Below are positions 38,079-46,606 of a stretch of 64,000 nucleotides of DNA, one piece after another; position 1 is the stretch's first letter, and each line of letters opens with the position of its first letter. Source of the DNA: Rhizobium album (lineage in GTDB: Bacteria > Pseudomonadota > Alphaproteobacteria > Rhizobiales > Rhizobiaceae); assembly GCF_003122325.1 (NCBI RefSeq), contig NZ_QFBC01000003.1:310001-374000 (forward strand), written 5' to 3'. A program made the position numbers and the translations under genes. Below the pieces are notes generated by a model. The model was given only the letters and a program-made list of their open reading frames with translations. It was not told the origin of the DNA and searched no databases.

Positions 38079-40532
38079 CTATGCCTGGCAAGAATGCAGG
38101 TCGTAGGCGCGGAACTGCGGCACCTCGCCGTCGGCCAATGGGGTGGCAAGCGTGAAAACGATCCGTCTGACTTCGCCGGCGGCAAGATCGAAGGCGTTGT
38201 CGGAATAGCGGCCGGGCGTCTCGCTTTCGAGCATGACGAAGAGGGCGAGGCCGGCCGCCTTGACGGTGATTTCCACCGTGCCGTCGGCAAGCGGTTCGGC
38301 GGCAAGCGTCAGGCCGGACGGTTCGAGGTCGAGCGCCTTGTAGGTGCCGCCGACGTGGTGCCCCTCGCCGCTCATGCCGTTCGAGGCGACAAAGCTCCAG
38401 GCCAGCAGCGACTGCGGTGGAATGTCCGCTCCATCGATACTGGCAAAGGTCGTGGCGCGATCCGGGCTGCCGACGCCGCTTGCCGTCCGCAGCGGCGTGC
38501 GTTCACCCGACAGGCTGAGCAGGAAGAAATTCACGTCGACATCGACCGGGTCGGCCGTATCGTTGACGATCGAAAAGCGGACGAGATTGCGCTTGGCATC
38601 CGGGATGGCAACGACCGAAACCGGCTGGAAGAAACGGCGCGCGATATAATGCAAAACCTTCCAGCTGCCGCCGTAATCGAGGCTGGCCCAGGAGGCGACG
38701 GGCCAGGTGTCGTTGAGCTGCCAGTAGAGCGTGCCCATGCAATGCGGCTTCAGCGACCGCCAGAAATCCACCGCCGTCTTGATCGCGAGCGCCTGTTGTA
38801 CCTGGCTCAGATAGACGAAATTGGCAAAATTCGTCGGAAAGCGGAAATAGCGGAACATGGTGCCGGCGATGCGCTCGTTGCCGCCGGCATTCTTCTGGTG
38901 AAGCTCGATCACCGGTGAGGCGATGTTCATGTCCTTTTCGGCCGCAAAACCACGGATGACGGGCAGCGAGGTGTAGGACTGGAAACCGAACTCCGAGCAG
39001 AAGCGCGGCCGCACGCTGCGATAATCGTCGAAGGACTTGTTCTCGTGCCAGACGGACCAGTAATGCATGTCGCCGGAGCCGTCCGCATGCCAGGCATCGC
39101 CGTAGTCGAGATAACCGGACGCCGGGCTCGACGGCCACCACAGCGCATCCGGCGCCGCGTTCTTCATCCGCTGCTCGACCAGGCGGTTGAGCCGGTCGTA
39201 GGCGACGAGATAACGGTCGCGATTGTTGCGCGACACGTCGAACCAGGTGAGCGCGCCGACAAGCTCGTTGTCGCCGCACCACAGCACGATCGATGGATGG
39301 CTGGACAGGCGGTTGACCTGGTAATCGACTTCGGCCGCGACATTCTCCAGGAACGCGTCGGTGCAGGGATAGAGGTTGCAGGCGAACATGAAATCCTGCC
39401 AGACCAACAGGCCCAGCCGGTCGCAGATGTCGTAGAACCAGTCGTGTTCGTAAAAACCGCCGCCCCAGACACGGATCATGTTCATGTTGGCATCGGCAGC
39501 GGCCTTCAGCAGCGCCTCAGTCTTCTCCGGACTGGTGCGCGAAAACAGCGCGTCGGCCGGGATCCAGTTGGCGCCGCGGCAGAAGATCTCGTGGCCGTTG
39601 ATGCGGAAGGCGAAACGGCTGCCGGCATCATCCGGCGTGGTCAGAAGCTCGACGATGCGCAGGCCTATCTGCCGGCTGACCCGTTCGGCGGAGGTTTCGA
39701 CGTCCAGCGTATAGAGCGCCTGATCGCCGCTGCCCGCCGGCCACCAGAGACGCGGATTGGCCACATGGAAGACGTGATGGATGACCGTCTCGCCGGCACG
39801 CACGCCGCAATCGAGCCGCACCCGCTCGCCGTCGAAGCTGAAATGGACGGGAAGAACGCCCGGCTCCTCGGCATGCAGCACGAGCTTGACATGCAGGTCG
39901 ACGCCGCCGCCCTCCTGGTGAATCTGGCGGGTGACGACATGTTCGATGCGCGCCGTTTCCAGCCGCTTCAGCGCGATCGTGCCGTAAAGACCGAGCGGGG
40001 CGATGGCGATGTTCCAGTCCCAGCCGAAATGGCATTGCGGCTTGCGCAACATGTTGCCGTTGGCGATCGGCGAATTGCCGGGGTGATAAGGCACATAGAA
40101 GGGTTGCTGCGCCTGCAGCTCGACGCCGGCGGCAATCGCGGAATGGATGGTGATGCGGATGGTGTTTTCACCTGACCGCAACGCCTTGGAGACGTCCGGG
40201 CGCCAGCGGCGGAAACAATTGTCCGCCTCAAGCACGACCTTGTCGTTGACCTCGACGGTGGCGATCGTGTCGAGATAGTCGATGTCGAGATACCAGCGGC
40301 CGGAAACCTCTTCCAGCGAGAAGCGCCGCTCGATGACCCAGTCCTTGTGTGCGACCCACTGCACCTCCACCTCGTTGCGGCCGGCATAGGGATCCGGGAT
40401 GCGGCCCGCGGACAGCAGCGCGCTGTGGACGTCGCCCGGCACCGGCATCGACAGGCTATGGCTGCCGTCGGTGCTGGCAAGCTGCCAGGAGCCGGCGAGG
40501 TCTAGAGTGGATGGGTCGGCCTGCTGCGTCAT
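38079..40532 (-). CDS. Glycoside hydrolase family 2, beta-mannosidase type
   Basis: 817 aa from ATG 40532 (MTQQADPS). The frame is open further to 40673, but that part is a translated intergenic repeat, so the ATG is preferred. The three-domain GH2 layout is present: jelly-roll with WYLDIDYLDTIATVEVND, then the TIM barrel with FRINGHEIFCRGANWIPAD and RVWGGGFYE. The acid/base is in WCGDNELVG and the nucleophile in FCSEFGFQS. These loops are characteristic of beta-mannosidases rather than beta-galactosidases. No signal peptide. It should release mannose from oligosaccharides imported by the adjacent transporter. Confidence 0.92.
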   Translation of the reverse strand: MTQQADPSTLDLAGSWQLASTDGSHSLSMPVPGDVHSALLSAGRIPDPYAGRNEVEVQWVAHKDWVIERRFSLEEVSGRWYLDIDYLDTIATVEVNDKVVLEADNCFRRWRPDVSKALRSGENTIRITIHSAIAAGVELQAQQPFYVPYHPGNSPIANGNMLRKPQCHFGWDWNIAIAPLGLYGTIALKRLETARIEHVVTRQIHQEGGGVDLHVKLVLHAEEPGVLPVHFSFDGERVRLDCGVRAGETVIHHVFHVANPRLWWPAGSGDQALYTLDVETSAERVSRQIGLRIVELLTTPDDAGSRFAFRINGHEIFCRGANWIPADALFSRTSPEKTEALLKAAADANMNMIRVWGGGFYEHDWFYDICDRLGLLVWQDFMFACNLYPCTDAFLENVAAEVDYQVNRLSSHPSIVLWCGDNELVGALTWFDVSRNNRDRYLVAYDRLNRLVEQRMKNAAPDALWWPSSPASGYLDYGDAWHADGSGDMHYWSVWHENKSFDDYRSVRPRFCSEFGFQSYTSLPVIRGFAAEKDMNIASPVIELHQKNAGGNERIAGTMFRYFRFPTNFANFVYLSQVQQALAIKTAVDFWRSLKPHCMGTLYWQLNDTWPVASWASLDYGGSWKVLHYIARRFFQPVSVVAIPDAKRNLVRFSIVNDTADPVDVDVNFFLLSLSGERTPLRTASGVGSPDRATTFASIDGADIPPQSLLAWSFVASNGMSGEGHHVGGTYKALDLEPSGLTLAAEPLADGTVEITVKAAGLALFVMLESETPGRYSDNAFDLAAGEVRRIVFTLATPLADGEVPQFRAYDLHSCQA

Positions 40533-40572
40533 GTGGGCGGTCTCGAATGGTATGTTTCTTGGGGTAAACGTC

Positions 40573-40640
40573 AGCGTGGGAGGGAGGCTGGCCCCTCTCT
40601 CCGCCTGCGGGGACAGGGTCAAGGTGAGGGGCAAGCCCGC
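40573..40640. repeat. Intergenic repeat element related to that at 34840-34932
   Basis: The reverse strand reads CCCCTCACCTTGACCCTGTC then CCCGCAGGCGGAGAGAGGGG, a partial palindrome. When translated it yields the LTLTLSPQAERG peptide, a common sign of this repeat in rhizobial annotations. It is the second copy in this operon. Confidence 0.65.
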
Positions 40641-40647
40641 AAATCTC

Positions 40648-41736
40648 TCAAATCCGCAACTCCGTCCCCGCATCGAAGAGCGAGGCCAGCGACATGTCGA
40701 AGCCGAGCTTCACCGGCGTCCCCGGACGAAAACGGCGCGAACCGTTGATGCGCACCGAAATCGTCTGGCCGGCAAGTTTGAGCCAGAGCAGGTTGTCCGC
40801 CCCCATCGGTTCCTCGATATCGACCGTCGCCTCGTAGATATCGATCGTGCCTTCGTTGACCTTGATGTGCTCGGGGCGAACGCCCAGAACCACTTTGCGG
40901 CCGGGCGTCAGGCTTTCGCCGGCACCGTAGCCGTCGAGCGGAAAGGTCACGCCGTTGAGCACGAAAGCCGGCTTGCCACCGACCTCCACCAGCTCCCCGC
41001 GCAAAAAATTCATCGAGGGGGAGCCGATGAAGCCGGCGACGAAGAGGTTGCGCGGGGCGTTGTAGATCGTCGTCGGATCGTCGAGCTGCTGGATGATGCC
41101 GCTCTTCATGATGGCGATGCGGTCGGCCAGCGTCATGGCCTCGATCTGGTCGTGGGTAACGTAGATCATGGTGTTCTTCAGCGACTGGTGCAGCCGCTTG
41201 ATCTCGACGCGCAGTTCCGAGCGCAGCTTGGCGTCGAGGTTCGACAAAGGTTCGTCGAACAGGAAGACGTCGACGTCGCGGACCAGCGCCCGGCCGATGG
41301 CGACGCGCTGGCGTTGGCCGCCGGACAGCTCCGCCGGCTTGCGTTTCAGCAGTGGCTGGATCTGCAGGATCTCGGCGGCGCGGGCGACACGCTTGTCGAT
41401 CTCCGCCTGCGGCACCTTGGCGACCTTGAGGCCAAAGGACAGGTTCTTCTCCACCGACATCTGCGGATAAAGCGCGTAGGACTGGAAGACCATGCCGATA
41501 CCGCGATCCTTCGGTTCCTCCCAGGTGACGTTCTTGCCCTTGATGAAGATCTGCCCCTCGCTGATATCCAGCAGGCCGGCGATGCAGTTGAGCAGGGTCG
41601 ACTTGCCGCAGCCGGACGAACCGAGCAGCACCAGGAACTCGCCGTCCTTGATGTCGAGGTTAAGGGTCTGCAGCACGTTGACCGAGCCGAAGTTCAAAGA
41701 CAGGTCTTTGATGGAAACGCTGTTGTTGTCGGTCAT
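40648..41736 (-). CDS. Sugar ABC transporter ATP-binding protein (MalK/UgpC type)
   Basis: 362 aa. Walker A LGSSGCGKST, signature LSGGQRQRVAIGRAL, Walker B DVFLFDEPLSNLDAKLR, switch THDQIEAM, and the C-terminal OB/TOBE regulatory domain (VLGVRPEHIKV). This is the type used by oligosaccharide CUT1 importers. It belongs with the two permeases and the binding protein upstream; four bases separate it from the permease stop. Confidence 0.93.
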   Translation of the reverse strand: MTDNNSVSIKDLSLNFGSVNVLQTLNLDIKDGEFLVLLGSSGCGKSTLLNCIAGLLDISEGQIFIKGKNVTWEEPKDRGIGMVFQSYALYPQMSVEKNLSFGLKVAKVPQAEIDKRVARAAEILQIQPLLKRKPAELSGGQRQRVAIGRALVRDVDVFLFDEPLSNLDAKLRSELRVEIKRLHQSLKNTMIYVTHDQIEAMTLADRIAIMKSGIIQQLDDPTTIYNAPRNLFVAGFIGSPSMNFLRGELVEVGGKPAFVLNGVTFPLDGYGAGESLTPGRKVVLGVRPEHIKVNEGTIDIYEATVDIEEPMGADNLLWLKLAGQTISVRINGSRRFRPGTPVKLGFDMSLASLFDAGTELRI

Positions 41737-41740
41737 GAGA

Positions 41741-42682
41741 TCAACCCTTCACTGCGCCGGCGGCGATGCCGCGAACGAACAGCCGTCCGGAGACGAAATA
41801 GACGATGAGAGGCACGGCGCCGGTGAGGATGGTGGCCGCCATGTTGACGTTGTATTCCTTCACGCCCTGCACCGAATTGACGATATTGTTGAGCTGCACG
41901 GTCATCGGGTAATATTCCGGCCGGGTGAAGACGACGCCGAACAGAAAGTCGTTCCAGATGCCGGTAATCTGCAGGATCATGGCGACGACGAAGATCGGCA
42001 GCGCCATAGGCAGCATGATCTTGAAATAGATCGCCCAGAACCCCGCCCCGTCGATGCGCGCCGCCTTGAACAGTTCCTCCGGCAGGCCGGCGAAATAGTT
42101 GCGGAAGAGCAGCGTCAAGATCGGCATGCCGAAGATGGTATGGACGATGACCAGGCCGGTCAGCGTGCCGTAGATGCCCAGTTCGCGCAGCACGATGACG
42201 ATCGGATAGATCATCACCTGGTAGGGAATGAAGGCGCCGACGATCAGGATGGTGAAGAACACGTCCGCACCCTTGAAGCGCCAGTTGGCAAGCGCGTAGC
42301 CGTTCACCGAGGCGACGGCGATGGAGATGATCGTCGAGGGAATGGTGATCCGGACGGAATTCCAGAAGCCGCGCGAAAGCCCGTCGCAATTCAGGCCCGT
42401 GCATGCCTGTGCCCAGGCCTTGACCCAGGGCTCGAAGGTGATCTCCACCGGCGGCGAGAAGATGTTGCCGAGACGGATCTCTGGCATGCCCTTCAGCGAG
42501 GTGACGACCATGACATAGAGCGGCAGCACATAGTAGACGGCGGCCACGAACAGCGTGCCGTAGACGATGATGTTGCGCGACGACAGCATCCGGCGCGGCT
42601 TGCGACCGGAAGGGCCGGCAAGTGTCTGGCTGCCTGATCGCGCGGCGGCGGAAACGGTTTTCGATATAGCCGGGTCAAGCAC
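41741..42682 (-). CDS. Carbohydrate ABC transporter permease (MalG type)
   Basis: 313 aa, six helices after a ~35-residue basic N-terminus. The EAA coupling loop is EELFKAARIDGAGFWAIYFK, and the end is the common VRGIAAGAVKG of CUT1 permeases. The start overlaps the previous permease by eight bases; an internal ATG at 42589 is an alternative. Works with the partner permease at 42675-43580. Confidence 0.92.
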   Translation of the reverse strand: MLDPAISKTVSAAARSGSQTLAGPSGRKPRRMLSSRNIIVYGTLFVAAVYYVLPLYVMVVTSLKGMPEIRLGNIFSPPVEITFEPWVKAWAQACTGLNCDGLSRGFWNSVRITIPSTIISIAVASVNGYALANWRFKGADVFFTILIVGAFIPYQVMIYPIVIVLRELGIYGTLTGLVIVHTIFGMPILTLLFRNYFAGLPEELFKAARIDGAGFWAIYFKIMLPMALPIFVVAMILQITGIWNDFLFGVVFTRPEYYPMTVQLNNIVNSVQGVKEYNVNMAATILTGAVPLIVYFVSGRLFVRGIAAGAVKG

Positions 42683-43580
42683 GCTTGCGCCCTCCTCCGA
42701 ACTCGAGATAGGCCCAGGGAACGATGATGATGGCGACGGTGATCAGCATCATGGTCGATGCCGCAAAACCCTGCCCCAGGTTCTGGGCGTGGAACATGTA
42801 GTCATAGACATATTTCGCCGGAACCTCCGAGGAGATGCCGGGTCCGCCGCTGGTCTGCGCCACGATGAGGTCGTAGACGCGGACGATGCCGCTGGCGATG
42901 ATCACCAGCGTGGTGACGAAGACGCCTCGCATCATCGGGATGATGACGAAGACATAGGTCTTCCACACCGGGATGCCGTCCACCCGCGCCGCCTTCCAGA
43001 TATCCTCGTCGATGCCGCGCAGGCCGGCGAGCATCAGGCACATGACGAGTCCGGTGCCCTGCCACAGCGCGGCGATCAGGATGCCGTAGATGACGATGCT
43101 GGGCGTGTAGAGCGGGTCGAAAGTGAAGCTCGTCCATCCGAGCGCCCGCACCACCGACTGGATGCCGAATTCCGGATTGAGGATCCACTGCCATACGAGA
43201 CCGGTAACGATGAAGGAGAGCGCGAAGGGATAGAGGAAGATGGTGCGGAACGTGTTCTCGAAGCGGATCTTCTGGTCCATCATCACGGCGAGGACGAAAC
43301 CGATGACCAGGCTGAACACCAGCGAGAATACGCCGTAGATCGCCAGGTTCTGGATCGACATCAGCCAGCGCGGCGCCGACCAGAGCCGTTCGTACTGGTC
43401 GAGACCGACGAAGGACAGGCGCGGCAGCAGCTTGGAATTGGTGAAGGAATAGACGACCGTCCAGATCGTCCCGCCGAGAAAGATCACCACGGCGGTGAGG
43501 ATCATCGGCACGGAAGCAATTTTGGCTGGCAGATTGCGGAAATATTGGTTTGGCCGGCCGGCTCTCGCTGGACCCGTCAT
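42675..43580 (-). CDS. Sugar ABC transporter permease (MalF type)
   Basis: 301 aa with six helices and the EAA loop EDIWKAARVDGIPVWKTY. The ordering binding protein, MalF type, MalG type, ATPase is the classic CUT1 arrangement. A strong hairpin lies between this gene and the binding-protein gene, so it is expected to be made at a lower level than the binding protein. Confidence 0.92.
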   Translation of the reverse strand: MTGPARAGRPNQYFRNLPAKIASVPMILTAVVIFLGGTIWTVVYSFTNSKLLPRLSFVGLDQYERLWSAPRWLMSIQNLAIYGVFSLVFSLVIGFVLAVMMDQKIRFENTFRTIFLYPFALSFIVTGLVWQWILNPEFGIQSVVRALGWTSFTFDPLYTPSIVIYGILIAALWQGTGLVMCLMLAGLRGIDEDIWKAARVDGIPVWKTYVFVIIPMMRGVFVTTLVIIASGIVRVYDLIVAQTSGGPGISSEVPAKYVYDYMFHAQNLGQGFAASTMMLITVAIIIVPWAYLEFGGGRKRA

Positions 43581-43736
43581 AAAATTTTCCTCCAGGTTCG
43601 CGGTCGACGCGTGCCGTTCCGCCAGGCCAGAAGGCTCGTCCGCCGGTCAAATGCGGCAGCGGACGGCATCCGGCAGGCGCCCTCTCAGCAAAAAGGAAGG
43701 CGCACGGAACGGGGATCGGCCCCTCGGGACCGGAAA

Positions 43737-43763
43737 GGACGGCTGCGCCGAACGCAGCCGTCC
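43737..43763 (-). terminator. Hairpin between binding-protein and permease genes
   Basis: Perfect 11-bp inverted repeat, GGACGGCTGCG and CGCAGCCGTCC with a five-base loop, 12 bases after the binding-protein stop; CTTTCC follows on the minus strand. Likely a partial terminator or 3' stabiliser that raises the level of the binding protein over the permeases. Confidence 0.75.
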
Positions 43764-43774
43764 GCGGGCAACGA

Positions 43775-45010
43775 TCAGTCCGCCGAAGCGATGATGTCGA
43801 CGAAGCGCTTCTGCGCATCCTCAGGCGTCATCGACGGATTGGCGAAGAATTCGGAGAACAGGTCCTCCTTCTGCTTCTGGCTGTCGGCCGAAAGCAACTG
43901 GTCGGTCCACTGCACCACCTCACCCTTGGCAAGGATGTCGAGGCCCTTCTTCATGCAGTCGTTGGCGGTGTTGAGGTCGACGTCGCCACGCACCGGCAGC
44001 GAGCCCTTCTTGAGGTTGAAGGCGACCTGCGTGGCGGGGTTGAGCAGCGTCGAAGCCAGCACGGCCTGCGCCTTGGACTTTTCTTCGTCCTTCAGCAGCG
44101 GGAAGTAGAAGGCGTCACCGCCGGTGGCGATCACTTCCGTGACGCCGAGGCCCGGAAGGCAGGTATAATCTTCACCGGCCTTCTTGCCGGCGATCTGGAA
44201 TTCGCCCTGCGCCCAGTCACCCATGATCTGGCCGCCGGCCTTGCCGGTGATGACCATGTTGGTCGCCTGGTTCCAGTCCTGGACGTTGGTGCCCTTCGAC
44301 ATGCGGCGGGCATCGTCGGCCGCCTTGAAGACCTTGGCGATCTCGGGGCCGGCCGCTGCGGCCTCATCCTTGTCGCCGAATACCTTGAGGAAGGTATCCT
44401 TGCCGCCGATCGCCAGCATCAGGACGTCGAAGGCGCCCGATGCCTGCCACGGCTGGCCGCCGACGGCGAGCGGCACGATGCCGGCTTTTTCGAGCGCCGG
44501 TGCAGCGGCAACGAACTCGTCCCAGTTCTTCGGCACGTCGACGCCGGCCGTCTTGAACGCGGCGTTGGAAAGCCACAGCCACTGCCAGGAGTGGATGTTG
44601 ACCGGGGCGCAATAGATCTTGCCGTCGATGGTGCAGCTGTCGAGCAGGCTCGACGGACGGACGATCTCCTTCCAGTTCTCCGCCGTCGCGACATCGGTCA
44701 GGTCGCGCATCAGGCCGGCCTGGACAAGCTCTTCCGCCTGGCGGCCGTGGTTGAACTGGGTGGCGCCCATCGGGTCGCCGCCGGTGATGCGGCTGATCAT
44801 GATCGGACGCGCGGTGCCACCGGAACCGGCAATGGCGCCGTCGACCCACTTGTTGCCGGTCGCATCGAACGCCTTGGCCAGCTCGGCCACGGCTGCCGCC
44901 TCGCCGCCGGACGTCCACCAATGGGTGACCTCGAGATCGGTCGCAGCGGCGGAACCGGCTGCCAGGGCGACGGACGCTGCCAGCGCAGCTGCAGTCAAAC
45001 GAATGTTCAT
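43775..45010 (-). CDS. Sugar ABC transporter substrate-binding protein
   Basis: 411 aa with a signal peptide ending around residue 23 (AAGSAAATDLEV). A family 1 periplasmic binding protein (LEVTHWWTSGGEAAAVAELAK, NIHSWQWLWLSNAAF, GDWAQGEF). The WWTSGGE start is typical of rhizobial binding proteins for glucosides or mannosides. First gene of the operon, divergent from the lacI-family gene; it should set substrate range, which the GH2 and GH43 enzymes suggest to be plant hemicellulose oligomers. Confidence 0.93.
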   Translation of the reverse strand: MNIRLTAAALAASVALAAGSAAATDLEVTHWWTSGGEAAAVAELAKAFDATGNKWVDGAIAGSGGTARPIMISRITGGDPMGATQFNHGRQAEELVQAGLMRDLTDVATAENWKEIVRPSSLLDSCTIDGKIYCAPVNIHSWQWLWLSNAAFKTAGVDVPKNWDEFVAAAPALEKAGIVPLAVGGQPWQASGAFDVLMLAIGGKDTFLKVFGDKDEAAAAGPEIAKVFKAADDARRMSKGTNVQDWNQATNMVITGKAGGQIMGDWAQGEFQIAGKKAGEDYTCLPGLGVTEVIATGGDAFYFPLLKDEEKSKAQAVLASTLLNPATQVAFNLKKGSLPVRGDVDLNTANDCMKKGLDILAKGEVVQWTDQLLSADSQKQKEDLFSEFFANPSMTPEDAQKRFVDIIASAD

Positions 45011-45456
45011 GAGTTTTCCTCCCTCACTGAAACGTTGCCGTAAAAACTTAGATCAATCGATTTAATGACGCAACAGGGACGCACGCTTAATTTTTTCCGC
45101 AACGAACAACTCTACCTAAAGTTTAAAATGAGAACGTTATCGTCGCGCCGCCTCGCGACAGCGAAATCGCCGATACTGCGCTGCAAAGGCGATTTATATC
45201 GTTGTATTCAGATACTTTTCTCATTTTCATCGCCAATTGCGCGACCTGCGGCGTTCGCAAGCGCAAAAATGTGTGAATGAAAGGCCGAAGGACAATTCCC
45301 AGATGTAATCACGACTACCAGCGGAAAAACCGCTCGACAAAACGACTGTATCGTTACAGATTTTTCGATCGAGGGAGGACCGTTGCTTATGAGGCTGCGC
45401 TTGCGGCACTGCGAAAGCCAAGATAAGGAACGGAGGACGAAGGATGGCAGTGCGGG
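45011..45456. promoter_or_regulatory. Divergent control region of the sugar operon and LacI-type regulator
   Basis: 446 bases, notably AT-rich from about 45055 to 45370. Candidate LacI-family half-palindromes with a central CG are AACGTT at 45031-45036 and 45133-45138 and AATCGATT at 45055-45062. No protein gene fits here. The GGAG ribosome site of the binding-protein gene is next to 45010. Confidence 0.55.
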
Positions 45457-46488
45457 ATGGACAGCAGGGATAAACTCGACGCAAAGACGGGATCGGCGCC
45501 GGAACGCCCGACATTGAAGACGATTGCCTTCATGACGGGTCTGGGCGTGACGACCGTTTCCCGCGCCCTCAAGGATGCGCCCGACATCGGCTCGGAGACC
45601 AAGGAGCGGGTGCGCATGGTCGCCCGCCAGCTCGGTTACCAGCCGAATCGCGCCGGCGTGCGCCTGCGGACCGGCAAGACCAACGTCATCGCGCTGGTGC
45701 TGAGCATCGACGAGGAGATCATGGGCTTCACCAGCCAGATGGTCTTCGGCATTTCCGAAGTGCTCAACAACACCCAGTATCACCTGGTGGTGACGCCGCA
45801 TTCGCACAGTCGCGACCCGATGGCGCCGGTGCGCTACATCCTCGACACCGGATCGGCCGATGGCGTGATCATCTCGCGCATCGAGCCGGACGATGCCCGT
45901 GTCCGGCTGATGTCGGAGCGCAACATGCCGTTTGCAACGCATGGCCGCACCGATATGGGCCTCGCCCATCCGTTCCACGATTTCGACAACGAGGCATTCG
46001 GACACCAGGCCATCAAGAGCCTCGTGGCGCGCGGGCGCCGGCGCATCGCGCTGCTGCAGCCGCCGAGCAAGCTGTCCTTCTACACCCACACGCGCATCGG
46101 TTTCCAGACGGGGCTGCACGACTACGGCGCCGAGGAGGTGCCGCTGCGCGTCACCATCGACACGCCGCTGCCGGAAATCCGCGACGCCATCGAGGCGCTG
46201 ATGCGCTCACCCAATGCACCCGACGGCATTGTCTGCTCGGCCGGCAGCGGCGCCATCGCCGTCAATGCCGGCATCGAGGCGGCCGGCAAGCGGCTGGGCC
46301 AGGACGTCGACATGGTCGCCAAACAATCCTCCAACATCCTCAACTGGATCCGCCCCGAGATCATCACCATCTACGAGGACGTGCGCCTGGCCGGACGGGA
46401 ACTCGCCAAGGCGGTGATCGCCCGCATCGATGGCGTGCCGGCGGAAGACCTGCAGAGCATCAGCGCCCCGGCCTGGCCGCAGAACTGA
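45457..46488 (+). CDS. LacI family transcriptional regulator
   Basis: 343 aa. HTH at residues ~18-45 ([26 protein letters not shown]), then the hinge region [17 protein letters not shown], then a periplasmic-binding-protein-like effector domain. The first ~17 residues precede the usual LacI start and are poorly conserved; the ATG at 45457 has only a weak ribosome site. It is divergent from the transporter operon and almost certainly controls it, releasing DNA when an operon sugar is present. Confidence 0.9.
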   Translation: MDSRDKLDAKTGSAPERPTLKTIAFMTGLGVTTVSRALKDAPDIGSETKERVRMVARQLGYQPNRAGVRLRTGKTNVIALVLSIDEEIMGFTSQMVFGISEVLNNTQYHLVVTPHSHSRDPMAPVRYILDTGSADGVIISRIEPDDARVRLMSERNMPFATHGRTDMGLAHPFHDFDNEAFGHQAIKSLVARGRRRIALLQPPSKLSFYTHTRIGFQTGLHDYGAEEVPLRVTIDTPLPEIRDAIEALMRSPNAPDGIVCSAGSGAIAVNAGIEAAGKRLGQDVDMVAKQSSNILNWIRPEIITIYEDVRLAGRELAKAVIARIDGVPAEDLQSISAPAWPQN

Positions 46489-46490
46489 AA

Positions 46491-46515
46491 AAGCCCGCCG
46501 GTAACCGACGGGCTT
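46491..46515 (-). terminator. Intrinsic terminator downstream of gnd
   Basis: AAGCCCG and CGGGCTT around an 11-base loop, followed on the minus strand by TTTTTC. It serves the minus-strand gnd transcript and lies two bases after the stop of the LacI gene, so it may stop both. Confidence 0.7.
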
Positions 46516-46606
46516 GGATAGACAATAAAGTCAGGAAACCCTCCTTTGTCACCCTTGGGTTTGTCCCGAGGGAGAAGGAAACGTCCATACCTTCCTTGCT
46601 CCGGCC

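Noticed and set aside
40533..40673. N-terminal extension of the GH2 enzyme
   Set aside because: The extra residues include LTLTLSPQAERG, the translated intergenic repeat; the ATG at 40532 is preferred.
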